Of a DNA stretch of 64,000 nt, positions 8,708-17,124 are shown in pieces. The first letter of the stretch is position 1. Each line of letters begins with the position of its first letter. A program made the translations under genes and the position numbers. Under the pieces are notes generated by a model that saw nothing but the letters and a program-made list of their open reading frames with translations, ran no database searches and was not told the origin of the DNA. Source of the DNA: Intrasporangium flavum (lineage in GTDB: Bacteria; Actinomycetota; Actinomycetes; Actinomycetales; Dermatophilaceae); NCBI RefSeq assembly GCF_001956915.1, contig NZ_MLJO01000007.1, positions 62,001 through 126,000 of the forward strand, read 5' to 3'.

Positions 8708-10080
8708 AGTCCGGTCCGGGCGAACAGCGAGACGGGCAGCTCGACGCCGACGTCGGCGAGGTCCTGCGCGAACTTCGGGCGGATGCCGGTGGGCTGGAGC
8801 GTGCCGAGGAACCGGCCGTTCTCGTCGCGCCCGGCACCGTAGTTGAAGGTGAAGATGTCCTGCAGCGTGATGACGTCGGACTCCATGCCGACGACCTCGG
8901 AGATCGCGGTGATCTTGCGCGAGCCGTCCTTGAGGCGCGACTGCTGCACGATGAGGTCGACGGCACCGGCCACCTGCTCGCGGATGGCGCGCACCGGCAG
9001 CTCGACGCCGGCCATGAGGACCATCGTCTCGAGACGGGCGAGGCTGTCGCGCGGGCTGTTGGCGTGCACGGTGGTGATCGAGCCGTCGTGGCCGGTGTTC
9101 ATGGCCTGGAGCATGTCGAGCGCGGCGCCGTCGCGGATCTCACCGACGATGATGCGGTCGGGGCGCATGCGCAGGGTGTTCTTGACGAGCTCGCGGATCG
9201 AGATCTGGCCGCGGCCCTCGATATTGGCCGGACGGGCCTCGAGGCGCAGCACGTGGTCCTGCTGGAGCTGGAGCTCGGCGGCGTCCTCGATTGTGACGAT
9301 GCGCTCGTCGTGCGGCAGGAAGGAGCTGATGACGTTGAGCGTCGTCGTCTTTCCGGAGCCGGTACCGCCGCTGATGATGATGTTGCGGCGGCCACGGACG
9401 CAGGCCTCGAGGAAGTCGCGCACCATCGGCGTGAACGTGCCGAAGGAGATGAGGTCACGGTCGTTGAACGGGTCGGCGGCGAACTTTCGGATCGTCAGCA
9501 TCGAGCCATCGAGGGCGATCGGCGGCACGACGGCGTTGACACGCGATCCGTCGGGGAGGCGGGCGTCGACCATCGGGCTCGACTCGTCGACGCGCCGGCC
9601 GACGCGTCCGACGATCTTGTCGATGGTGCGGCGCAGGTGCGCCTCGTCATTGAATCGGGCCTCGACGGGGAAGAGCTTGCCGTCGCGCTCGATGTAGATG
9701 TCCTCCGGGCCGTTGACCATGATCTCGCTGACCTCCGCGTCGCGGAGGTAGGGCTCGAGGGGGCCGTGGCCGAGGATGTCGTCGCTGACGTCCTGGGCGA
9801 TGCGCGTCCGGTCGGAGTGCGACAGCGGCGTCTGCTCGGAGTCGATGACGTCCTGGAGCGTCTGGCGCACCTGGGCGGCGAGCTCGCTCTCGGCCAGGTG
9901 CGGGTCGTAGAGGCGCGGGCCGAGCGACTCGACGAGCGCGGCGTGCACGCGCTCCTTGACCGTGGCGAACGGGTCGACGTTGCGGCGCTTGGCCGGCGAC
10001 TCGGCGCCGTAGCCGTTGGTCGAGTGGTCGACGACCTGTGCCGCGCGGGCGCGGTCGAGACGGTCTGCCAGGTTGCTCAT
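8704..10080 (-). CDS. cpaF: Tad pilus assembly ATPase CpaF/TadA
   Basis: A 458-residue cytoplasmic secretion ATPase that powers Flp pilus extrusion. It contains the N-terminal helical domain, the DILGHGPLEPYL and ERDGKL segments typical of CpaF, and Walker A GGTGSGKTTT at about 237-246. It also has an Asp/Glu-rich Walker B region (IVTIEDAAELQL), MRPDRIIVGEIRDGAA, and a His box (AMNTGHDGSITTVHAN). The length matches the family. Its start overlaps the cpaE stop by four bases and its stop overlaps the VWA-TadB start, so the three genes are translationally coupled. Confidence 0.95.
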   Translation of the reverse strand: MSNLADRLDRARAAQVVDHSTNGYGAESPAKRRNVDPFATVKERVHAALVESLGPRLYDPHLAESELAAQVRQTLQDVIDSEQTPLSHSDRTRIAQDVSDDILGHGPLEPYLRDAEVSEIMVNGPEDIYIERDGKLFPVEARFNDEAHLRRTIDKIVGRVGRRVDESSPMVDARLPDGSRVNAVVPPIALDGSMLTIRKFAADPFNDRDLISFGTFTPMVRDFLEACVRGRRNIIISGGTGSGKTTTLNVISSFLPHDERIVTIEDAAELQLQQDHVLRLEARPANIEGRGQISIRELVKNTLRMRPDRIIVGEIRDGAALDMLQAMNTGHDGSITTVHANSPRDSLARLETMVLMAGVELPVRAIREQVAGAVDLIVQQSRLKDGSRKITAISEVVGMESDVITLQDIFTFNYGAGRDENGRFLGTLQPTGIRPKFAQDLADVGVELPVSLFARTGL

Positions 10081-11252
10081 CGCTTGCTCCTCAGGAGGCT
10101 GAAGCTGCCACGCTTCGCACCGTTCTGCATGTCCTCGCCGAACCGGCGTCGGATCTCGTGGTCGGCGAGCTCGCGGATCGCCATCGACACCGGGTTGCGC
10201 GGCTCGTCGATGACGAGCGCGACGCCGCGGTTGACCGACGCCGGGACCGTGAGGCTGTTGGGCACGTTGGCCGAGATCGGCGTCTTGAGGGCCGCCTCGA
10301 CGTCGTCGGGCTTGAGGCCGACCTTCGCGTCGGAGCGGTTGAGCACGATCGTGCGGGCCTCCTTCGAGGCGCCGAGCGTGTCGAGCGTGTTGATGGCGAT
10401 GCGGAGGTTCTTCACCGCGGGGATGTCGAGCGTCGCGATGAGGACCGTGAGGTCGCTGACGTCGAACGACGCGAGCACGTGCTCGGTGAACGACGGCGGG
10501 GTGTCGACGAGGACGTAGTCGTAGAGGCCCCGAGCGACGCGGAGCAGCTCGACGACGACGTGCGAGGGCACGCGGTCGGCGTCGGCCGGGTCGGCAGGTG
10601 CGGCGATGACGTCGAGGCTGCTGTCCGGGTGCGTCGTGACGACCGACTGCACGCCGGCCTCGTCGAGGTGCCCGCTCATCGCGACGACGTCGCGGACCGA
10701 CCCGCGCGGCTGCAGCTGGAGGCTGATCGCGACGTCGCCGAACATGAGGTCGAGGTCGACGAGGAGCGTCTTGGCGCCGGTGGACGCGAGATAGGTGGCG
10801 AGGTTGGTCGACATCGTCGTCTTGCCGACGCCGCCCTTGGCCGAGAAGACCGTGATGACCTTGCCGTCGCGGCCGCCGGTGACGGCGCTGTGGCCCGAGA
10901 GCTGCTGGGTGAGCGCCATCGAGCGGCGGACCGCCTCGGCGAGCGCCGTCTGGTCGTCCGCCTGGACGACCTCGCGGACGCCGCTGCGCAGGGCCTGCGC
11001 GAGCGCCGTCACGTCGAGGCGGTGCCGGAGCAGGATGACGCCGAGCTCGGGGCGGTCGATGCGCTCGCGCTCGGCGAGCTCGCAGGCCAGGTCGAGGTCG
11101 ATGTCGGGCCCGATGACGACGAGCGCGTGGTTGCGATCCTCCTCGAGTGCACGGCTGACGCGTGGGCCCGAGGTGAGCAGGACCGCGTCGCCCCCGAGGG
11201 CGAACCGGTACGTGTCGACGGCTTGGGGGTCGAAGTCCCAGAGGATCGTCAT
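10077..11252 (-). CDS. cpaE: CpaE/TadZ-like P-loop ATPase for pilus localisation
   Basis: A 391-residue ParA/MinD-superfamily protein. An N-terminal receiver-like domain (about 1-115) that lacks obvious phosphorylation chemistry precedes a deviant Walker A, SAKGGVGKTTMSTNLA, at about residues 135-150. The DLDLMFGDVAISL and DTPPSFTEHVL motifs follow. In Tad systems this protein sits at the membrane and positions the secretion machinery. It overlaps cpaB upstream and cpaF downstream by four bases each. The C-terminus is basic (KRGSFSLLRSKR). Confidence 0.9.
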   Translation of the reverse strand: MTILWDFDPQAVDTYRFALGGDAVLLTSGPRVSRALEEDRNHALVVIGPDIDLDLACELAERERIDRPELGVILLRHRLDVTALAQALRSGVREVVQADDQTALAEAVRRSMALTQQLSGHSAVTGGRDGKVITVFSAKGGVGKTTMSTNLATYLASTGAKTLLVDLDLMFGDVAISLQLQPRGSVRDVVAMSGHLDEAGVQSVVTTHPDSSLDVIAAPADPADADRVPSHVVVELLRVARGLYDYVLVDTPPSFTEHVLASFDVSDLTVLIATLDIPAVKNLRIAINTLDTLGASKEARTIVLNRSDAKVGLKPDDVEAALKTPISANVPNSLTVPASVNRGVALVIDEPRNPVSMAIRELADHEIRRRFGEDMQNGAKRGSFSLLRSKR

Positions 11253-12046
11253 TGCGAAGTCACCGCATCTCTCAACTGGAGGTCCGTGACCTCCTGCTTC
11301 GGGTCGATCTGGACATCGGAGCCTCGAAGTGCAGCGTAGAGCGTTCGGTTCTGGATGCCGTGGATCAGCAGCGGGGCGTCGGTCGGCTTCACGGCGACGG
11401 TGACGAGGAACCCGCCGGCGGCGCCCTGCGACGTGGGCGACTGGCCCTCGGCCAAGGGTTGGGCCGCCGCGCCGGACAGCGGCGCGTCACCCATGGCGAT
11501 GACGGTGACGTCGCCCATGAGGAGGCTCGTGCCCTTGACCTGGTTGTCGTTGAGGATCTTGGCCTCGGGCGTGTTGCTGAGGTCCTTGATCGTGTAGCTC
11601 TGGTAGATCGCGATGTGCGAACCGGGCGTCACGAACTTGCCGACGCGCGCCGGGTCGGACAGGGACAGCGACACCGCGAGCATGCCGCTCGGGACCTCGA
11701 TGGCCTTGGTGCCGGCCGGCTGGGTGCCGAACCGGGCCGCGAGCAGGTACTCGCCGGCCTGGACGTCGTTGACGGCCAGCAGCGCGTTGTTGTCGGCGTT
11801 GATGTCCTGCAGCGCCCCCACCGGGACGGCCTTGGCCGGCACGTAGGTCTGGGCGATGAGGCCGGTGCGTTGCGCGTCCTTGAGGCTCGTCCCTGCCGGG
11901 ATGATCTTCTGCGCGACCCAGACGGGGGCCGGCGACTGCTCGGCGATGGCGCGGGCGTCGGCGTTCTGCGCGTACATGACGACCAGCGCGCCGCCACCCA
12001 CGGCCAGGACGACGGCCACGAGGATGACGAGAATGCGACGGTTCAT
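11249..12046 (-). CDS. cpaB: Flp pilus assembly protein CpaB (RcpC) with SAF domain
   Basis: A 265-residue protein anchored by one N-terminal helix (about 3-25). The SAF-like domain follows (VWVAQKIIPAGTSLKDAQ ... YVPAKAVPVGALQD), then the RcpC/CpaB beta domain (LAVSLSLSDPARVGKFVTPG). The family acts in the envelope during Flp pilus assembly; in Gram-positive hosts it is probably outside the membrane. It lies 48 bases after the TadG-like gene and overlaps cpaE by four bases. Confidence 0.9.
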   Translation of the reverse strand: MNRRILVILVAVVLAVGGGALVVMYAQNADARAIAEQSPAPVWVAQKIIPAGTSLKDAQRTGLIAQTYVPAKAVPVGALQDINADNNALLAVNDVQAGEYLLAARFGTQPAGTKAIEVPSGMLAVSLSLSDPARVGKFVTPGSHIAIYQSYTIKDLSNTPEAKILNDNQVKGTSLLMGDVTVIAMGDAPLSGAAAQPLAEGQSPTSQGAAGGFLVTVAVKPTDAPLLIHGIQNRTLYAALRGSDVQIDPKQEVTDLQLRDAVTSQ

Positions 12047-12094
12047 GAAGGGCTCCCCCCGACTAGCTGTTGATCGAAAGACGTTGTGTGGCGG

Positions 12095-13324
12095 TCAGCC
12101 CGCCGGCTTCACGACGGTGATGCCGTAGTTCGGATCCGTCGGTGTCGGCGGAATGATGTCTCCGGCTGGGATGAGGTCCTTGAGGAACCAACCCGACAGG
12201 CACCGCTGCGAGTTGCTCGTGCCGCAGAGGCCATTCGGCGGACGGACGCTGTTCTTGCTCCCGTTGGTCAGACGCCAACCGCTGAGGTAGAACGCGGCAA
12301 ATCCGGAGATGTGGTAGTACGTGTTGTTGCCCGAGCCCGAGTTGCAGTTGTCACCCGCGATCGGCGCTCGGCCCGGATCGCTGTTCATCATGCAGTCGAA
12401 GACCGGGATGTAGACGATGGTCCCCTGCAACGGGTCGAACTGCGCCGTGCTGCAGCCGTTTGCACCGGTGTCGCCGTGGACCCACGCGTTGTCGGCGATG
12501 ACCCCCGAGCACGGACCGGTGATCCCGTCGAGCCAGGCAAAGCCACCTGGCGCGGTGCCGCCGGGGCTCGACGTGTCACACGTCGTGTCGTTGCCCTTGG
12601 CGAAGACCGCATCCTCGGAGCTTGGCCAGCGCGGACGGGTGTCGGTGTCGGAGTAGCCAGGCCATGCTCCAGACGGGCCGACGGGGTAGTTCGTGGCACC
12701 GGGCCAGCCCACCTGCGAAGACCAGTCGCACTCGGAGATGGAAAGTGAAAGAACCGTGATCTGGGTCGGCTGCCCGGGCCCGTAGGCCGCCCGCGAACAC
12801 GCCGTGACCGTGCTCCCGGAGCTGTTGGTCAGGACCTTCGCGAACGGGGTGAGAACGGTGTTCCCGCCGCCGACGTTCAAGGTCGTCGTCTTGACCTCGA
12901 CGTAGGGGATGGCGCCGCTGAGCCAGCTCGGCTTGGGCGTGCACTTGGTCATGCTTGCCGCGTCGGGCGTCTCGCACGTCGTGGTGATGGTGGAGATGTT
13001 CGCCGCGCACACGCTGCTGACCGTCGACTTGCCGTCCTGGGCATTGAGGCCCGCCAGCGGCTGGACGGCGGTTGCGGCCGTGGTGTCAACCGGAGAAGTC
13101 GAGTACTTGCAGCTCTGGTCGTTGACGCCACACAGCTGGGCCAGGGCCAAGGCTGCCGCGTCCGCACCGTTCTGCAGCTGTCGCCGCTCTGACATGAGCG
13201 ACCCGACGTCGACGCTGATGGCGAGAGACCCCATGAGGACGCCGAACGCCACGACGACGCTCACGATGACTGCGACCGCACCGGCGTCATGACGACGGCG
13301 GCTCACCTTCCTCAGCCCCCACAT
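12095..13324 (-). CDS. TadG-like pilus-associated membrane protein
   Basis: A 409-residue protein. It starts with a basic stretch and a type IV pilin-like helix (GAVAVIVSVVVAFGVLMGSLAISVDVG), followed by the ERRQLQNGADAAALALAQ segment that marks the TadG/Tad N-terminal family. The rest is an extracytoplasmic region rich in Thr, Ser, Gly and Cys. The start at ATG 13324 is supported by GGGAG seven bases upstream and overlaps the end of tadE by 13 bases; GTG 13306 is an alternative. Members are pseudopilin-like accessory proteins of the Tad system. The extracellular part is not assignable to a specific function. Confidence 0.85.
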   Translation of the reverse strand: MWGLRKVSRRRHDAGAVAVIVSVVVAFGVLMGSLAISVDVGSLMSERRQLQNGADAAALALAQLCGVNDQSCKYSTSPVDTTAATAVQPLAGLNAQDGKSTVSSVCAANISTITTTCETPDAASMTKCTPKPSWLSGAIPYVEVKTTTLNVGGGNTVLTPFAKVLTNSSGSTVTACSRAAYGPGQPTQITVLSLSISECDWSSQVGWPGATNYPVGPSGAWPGYSDTDTRPRWPSSEDAVFAKGNDTTCDTSSPGGTAPGGFAWLDGITGPCSGVIADNAWVHGDTGANGCSTAQFDPLQGTIVYIPVFDCMMNSDPGRAPIAGDNCNSGSGNNTYYHISGFAAFYLSGWRLTNGSKNSVRPPNGLCGTSNSQRCLSGWFLKDLIPAGDIIPPTPTDPNYGITVVKPAG

Positions 13325-13722
13325 CTCATGACTCCCGTCGCCGCGACCGGACCGTTGAGCCTGCTCCAGTTGCCACCGACCATGCGAATGGCCGGCCCGA
13401 GGATGATCCAGTTGAAGGGGGCGGTGACAGTGACGGACGCGTTGGTCGTCGCGCTGGCAGCACAGGTACTAACGCCCTGCACCGCGATGCCCGGGGCGGC
13501 CCCGGCCGCTGCCATCGCTCGAGCGGTGATCGCCGTCATGTCGGCGGCGGCTGGGTTGGGGTACATCACCGCGGCGCGGACACCTTCGCGGCTCGCGTTC
13601 GTCACCTGGATCTGGACGAAGAAGTAGCGCCCGAAGTCGACGATGCCGCCGAGTACGAGCAGCAGCACGGGGAGGACGATCGCGAACTCCACCGCTGACG
13701 CGCCACGTTCACTTCTGGCCAT
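13312..13722 (-). CDS. tadE: TadE-like minor pseudopilin
   Basis: A 136-residue pseudopilin. The N-terminus ARSERGASAVEFAIVLPVLL has the short basic leader, the Gly/Ala processing context and the conserved Glu after the cleavage site. A 20-residue helix follows, then FGRYFFVQIQVTNASREGVRAA, typical of TadE. It would be processed by a prepilin peptidase and act as a minor component in Flp pilus biogenesis. GGAGGG precedes the start by about ten bases. It overlaps the following TadG-like gene. Confidence 0.9.
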   Translation of the reverse strand: MARSERGASAVEFAIVLPVLLLVLGGIVDFGRYFFVQIQVTNASREGVRAAVMYPNPAAADMTAITARAMAAAGAAPGIAVQGVSTCAASATTNASVTVTAPFNWIILGPAIRMVGGNWSRLNGPVAATGVMRCGG

Positions 13723-13788
13723 GCCAGACCGCCCTCCCCGCGCTGATGCGCCTATGTCGTCCCCGGCCCCCCGGCGTGGACGTCGAGC

Positions 13789-13959
13789 TCAGACTTGCGT
13801 CGCGACGTTGTTGAACGTCTGCGACAGGTTGTTGCCGAGCAGCGTCACCGCCGCGATGATCACGACGGCGATCAGAGCAACCATGAGGCCGTACTCGACG
13901 GCCGTGGCTCCGCGGTCGCCGTTGAGGCGGACTTGGAGCTTCGATGCAAGCTTGGTCAT
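13789..13959 (-). CDS. flp: Flp family type IVb pilin, copy 1
   Basis: A 56-residue pilin. The signature RGATAVEYGLMVALIAVVII gives a prepilin cleavage point before ATAVEYG, with the required Glu at mature position 5 and Tyr at position 6. The protein ends QTFNNVATQV. ATG 13959 was chosen because AGGAG lies about nine bases upstream; the longer frame to 14076 is not pilin-like. It is the second of two tandem pilins and differs from copy 2 mainly in the leader and the loop before the C-terminus. It is the first gene after a strong hairpin, so it may be expressed less than copy 2. Confidence 0.93.
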   Translation of the reverse strand: MTKLASKLQVRLNGDRGATAVEYGLMVALIAVVIIAAVTLLGNNLSQTFNNVATQV

Positions 13960-14044
13960 TGGGATGCGCTCCTCGTACGTGTGGGTGAGTGCCAGACGTG
14001 GTGCTGATGTGTGGCAGCCCGTCCCCCGACGACGAGCCGTGTCC

Positions 14045-14071
14045 GGGCGCCGGCCTGTGGAGCCGGCGCCC
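14045..14071 (-). terminator. GC-rich hairpin between the two pilin genes
   Basis: A perfect 10-bp inverted repeat (gggcgccggc at 14045-14054, gccggcgccc at 14062-14071, 7-base loop) lies ten bases past the stop of the first-transcribed pilin gene. There is no U-tract, so it may be a partial terminator or an mRNA 3' stabiliser that raises the pilin mRNA relative to the rest of the operon. Confidence 0.6.
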
Positions 14072-14080
14072 GTCACTGGA

Positions 14081-14263
14081 TCAGACCTGGGTCGCGACGT
14101 TGTTGAACGTCGTCGACAGCTTGTTCCCGAGAAGGGTGACGGCCGCGATGATCACGACGGCGATGAGGGCGACCATGAGGCCGTACTCGACGGCGGTCGC
14201 GCCCTTCTCGCGGTCCATGGCGCGGCTGAGACCCGTCTGGAGCTTGGCAGCAAGCTTCGTCAT
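14081..14263 (-). CDS. flp: Flp family type IVb pilin, copy 2 (first gene of the tad operon)
   Basis: A 60-residue pilin with KGATAVEYGLMVALIAVVII, that is, the Flp cleavage motif with Glu5 and Tyr6, and the same TFNNVATQV end as copy 1. ATG 14263 has a strong ribosome-binding site (GGGAGGAAAG) at suitable spacing. As first gene of the operon it is likely the major pilin. Near-identity of the hydrophobic part between the two copies indicates a tandem duplication. Confidence 0.93.
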   Translation of the reverse strand: MTKLAAKLQTGLSRAMDREKGATAVEYGLMVALIAVVIIAAVTLLGNKLSTTFNNVATQV

Positions 14264-14427
14264 TGTTCTTTCCTCCCGATGGTGCAGGGCCACCCGATGT
14301 GCCCCCCGCTGAACAGAGAGTAGGTGGGCGTTGACGCCGTGTCCCGAAAATGCTTGAAGTTCTCATCACCCACACAAAGAGGTGTCAACCGGACGCGCCG
14401 GGTGGCAGGGTTTGAACGAGGATTTCG
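14264..14427. promoter_or_regulatory. Divergent promoter region of the tad operon and a membrane-protein gene
   Basis: These 164 bases separate the leftward pilin gene from the rightward gene at 14428, so both promoters should lie here. I could not identify a convincing -35/-10 pair by eye. The ribosome-binding sites for both genes are at the edges (cctttcctccc type at 14268-14277 for the pilin, gagga at 14418-14422 for the other). Confidence 0.5.
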
Positions 14428-15909
14428 ATGGGTCTCCGCCGCTCGTGGAGGCACAGCGCGACGGACGGAGCAGGCATGTCGGGGCAGGCATCTCGGACCC
14501 GTGATGCATCGGCGGTGACGCCTGCCTCGGCGCCCGCCACGGCGGGAACCGTCGCCTGCTGGGTCGCTGTGTTCACGCTGACCGCCATGGTCGCGGCCTT
14601 GTCCAGGACCGGCTCCGACGCTTTCTGGCCGGTGGCACTCGGCAACCACATCAGGGAGGCAGGCGGAGTGCCCACGGGCGTGCCATTCGCTGCCGCACCG
14701 ACGTCCGGCTGGGTCAACACAACAGTTCTCGGGCAGCTCGCATTCTCCGCGATCGGTGCGGCTGGAACCGTGGGATTGATTGCAGGCCAAGCGATCTCGG
14801 TGTCTGCGACGCTCGCTCTCATCGCCTGGGATGCGCTTCGGCGCGGGGCGCCGGCAGCGCGCACGATCCTCGTCATCGTCGTCCTCGCCGTGGGCGCGGC
14901 CACCGCGTTCCTCGTCGCTCGGGTGCAGCTGCTTTCACTCGTCCCGTTCGCGCTGCTGCTTCTCCTGCTTCGGTATGACCACGAGCACCCTTCACGCAGA
15001 GTCTGGTTCGTGGTGCCGCTCCTAGCGCTGTGGGGGAACCTCCACGGGGCGGTCCTCATCGGCGTGGCCGTGACCGGCTGCTACCTGCTCTTCTCCAGCC
15101 TTCGCCGCGATCCGGTCGTCACCGTCTGCCTGGGGATCGCCACGCTGGTGGCCGCCTGCGCGAACCCCGGCCTGTGGCGGGCGCCGTCCTACTACCTGGG
15201 CGTCCTTGGTGGCGAGGCAACCTCAGACGCGTCGGGGATGTGGGGGCGCCCGAACCTCGGAAACCCCTTCGACCTCATGACGATCGCTGCCGGGCTGATC
15301 CTCGTCATCATGGCGGCGCGAGGTCGACGGCCGGTGTGGGAGTACGTCGCTCTCGCCGGGTTGATCGTCGGCACGGTTACGGCGTCCCGGAACGGCGTCT
15401 GGTTGCTCCTGCTGGCCGCCGGCGCCGCAGCGACCTCTCGCCGTCACGCGTCCCCGGAGACGGGTGTCATGGTGGGCGATCGACGGACGCCCCGCGACGG
15501 GCGGCGCAACACCCTGCTCGCCGGAACAGTCGTGGCCCTGGGAGCGGTCGCCGTCACGAGCATCTTGGCCGTGCGCGCACCCGCTCTGCGCGCCGCCGAC
15601 GATGACATCGCTGCCGCAGCCCGTGCCGCATCAGGCAGGGTCGTCCTCGCCCCGGAACCCGTTTCCGAGCAGCTGGCCGCGACGGGCGCAACGGTGTGGG
15701 TCAGCAATCCACTGGACGCCTTCGAGGCGCAGGACCAGGCCGCATACCTGGCGTTCCAACGCGCGGATGCGGCGGGAGCGGCGCGCGCCCTCGAGCAGGC
15801 CCAGGTGGTCATCGCACCCGCCGGGTCGGTCCACGCCTCCGTGGCGCTCGATCACGGGTACGAGGAGAGCAAGCGCATAGGCGGGTGGGTCATCCTCGTC
15901 CGTGGCTGA
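14428..15909 (+). CDS. Multi-pass membrane protein, paralogue of the gene at 4352-5785
   Basis: A 493-residue membrane protein with about ten helices and a soluble C-terminal domain. The first extracytoplasmic loop (SDAFWPVALGNHIREAGGVP, then TSGWVNTTVLGQLAFSAIG) aligns with the DPDTFWHLRAGEH...NQWMPEVL loop of the tad-operon membrane protein, and the C-terminal domains are also comparable. Both belong to an uncharacterised family with GT-C-like layout. The aromatic and acidic residues are less well kept here (FWP instead of FWH), so activity may differ. ATG 14428 has GAGGA five bases upstream; ATG 14476 with GGAG is a good alternative. It is divergent from the pilins. Confidence 0.75.
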   Translation: MGLRRSWRHSATDGAGMSGQASRTRDASAVTPASAPATAGTVACWVAVFTLTAMVAALSRTGSDAFWPVALGNHIREAGGVPTGVPFAAAPTSGWVNTTVLGQLAFSAIGAAGTVGLIAGQAISVSATLALIAWDALRRGAPAARTILVIVVLAVGAATAFLVARVQLLSLVPFALLLLLLRYDHEHPSRRVWFVVPLLALWGNLHGAVLIGVAVTGCYLLFSSLRRDPVVTVCLGIATLVAACANPGLWRAPSYYLGVLGGEATSDASGMWGRPNLGNPFDLMTIAAGLILVIMAARGRRPVWEYVALAGLIVGTVTASRNGVWLLLLAAGAAATSRRHASPETGVMVGDRRTPRDGRRNTLLAGTVVALGAVAVTSILAVRAPALRAADDDIAAAARAASGRVVLAPEPVSEQLAATGATVWVSNPLDAFEAQDQAAYLAFQRADAAGAARALEQAQVVIAPAGSVHASVALDHGYEESKRIGGWVILVRG

Positions 15910-15919
15910 GGGCCCCGCC

Positions 15920-16987
15920 TCAGCCGAGCGCTGCCGACGCACCTGGCTCGACGCGCACTGGCCGCCTCCGCGTCCAGGCACGTCGGATCGCCCGTTCCAG
16001 CGGCGCCTCGACAAGCTCGTGCAGCAACGCCGCAGCCGCAAGACTGACGAAGAGCACGGACAGGATAGCCAGGACGGCATCCGTGCCCTCCGAGGTCGTG
16101 AGGGGAGCGCGAAGGACCGAGAGCACGGGGCCGTGCACGAGATAGAGGGCGAACGACCACTCTCCGAGCCGAACCCAGATCCTCGTGGCCAGGACGAACG
16201 GCCTGCCGTCGAGGTCACGCACCGCACAGGCTGCGATGAGAAGCCCAAAGGGCAAGGCAAGGACCGCGCTGTAGAACCACTGCCGATCCGTGCCGTTGAA
16301 CTGCTCGTGCTGCACCCACGACAGCACCGAATAGCCGCCGCACAGGACGAGCAACATGGCCTTCACCCCGCCCGGCGGTCGCCAGCCCCGGCGCAGGGAG
16401 AGGCACAGCAGGATGCCGATGAGGAAGTCAGAGAAGCGGACCATCGGCAGGTGGAAGAAGTAGGACCCCACCCCTGTCTTCGACGCCGTGAGCGCAGCAA
16501 TCGCAACCACGGCCGATGCCAGGAGCGACGCCTGCAGCAGCGGCCGCCTGACGACAGCGACGGCTCCGATGGCGAATGGGAAGAGCGCGTAGAAGAACGC
16601 CTCGCACGACAGGGACCAAGCGGCGCCCACGACCGAGTAGGCCATCCACTGCTGCGGCCACCAGGCGTGGACGAGCGAGGCATTCGCCACCACCGCCGAC
16701 AAGGGCTGCTCGCCCCGGTCGATGACCAGCATGAGGGCGATCGTCGCCAGGTGCAGCGGGTAGATCCTCGCGAGACGCTTCACATAGAAGTCGCGCGCTG
16801 TCATCGCGTCGTTCCACGAGTACGTCAGGACGAAGCCGCTGAGAACGAAGAAGAACGTGACGCCGACGTAACCGAGCTCCGCCGGCCGAAGCAGGCCTAT
16901 GTCGGGCCTCAGCACTGCGACGTGGTGCAGCAGCACGAGCAACGCTGCTACTGAACGCAGCCCTGTCAGACTCCTCAGGTAGTGCAC
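15920..16987 (-). CDS. Acyltransferase 3 family membrane protein (OafA-like)
   Basis: A 355-residue integral membrane protein. The first segment LRSLTGLRSVAALLVLLHHV carries the R...R(A/S)xA...H pattern of the acyltransferase 3 family, followed by GVTFFFVLSGFVL, and the ten-helix layout is complete. Such enzymes move acetyl or other acyl groups to extracytoplasmic sugars. In this neighbourhood, next to a PIG-V-like GT-C, an O-acetylation role on surface glycan is likely. There is no SGNH domain. The gene is convergent with the gene ending at 15909. Confidence 0.88.
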   Translation of the reverse strand: MHYLRSLTGLRSVAALLVLLHHVAVLRPDIGLLRPAELGYVGVTFFFVLSGFVLTYSWNDAMTARDFYVKRLARIYPLHLATIALMLVIDRGEQPLSAVVANASLVHAWWPQQWMAYSVVGAAWSLSCEAFFYALFPFAIGAVAVVRRPLLQASLLASAVVAIAALTASKTGVGSYFFHLPMVRFSDFLIGILLCLSLRRGWRPPGGVKAMLLVLCGGYSVLSWVQHEQFNGTDRQWFYSAVLALPFGLLIAACAVRDLDGRPFVLATRIWVRLGEWSFALYLVHGPVLSVLRAPLTTSEGTDAVLAILSVLFVSLAAAALLHELVEAPLERAIRRAWTRRRPVRVEPGASAALG

Positions 16988-17124
16988 GTCTCCCCCTCAT
17001 CCACGACCTTGAGGGCGAAGGTAGGAGGGAGCGGACATCAGTGTCCGGCAAATGAATCCGATAGAGCGGTAATTCAATCCGCATATCCTGCTATTCACGG
17101 ACATATCGGACTCACCCGATGTCG

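Noticed and set aside
6701-8842. A 713-codon plus-strand frame opposite the VWA-TadB gene
   Set aside because: Antisense shadow; the minus-strand gene has a signal peptide, a MIDAS motif and TadB motifs and fits the operon overlaps.
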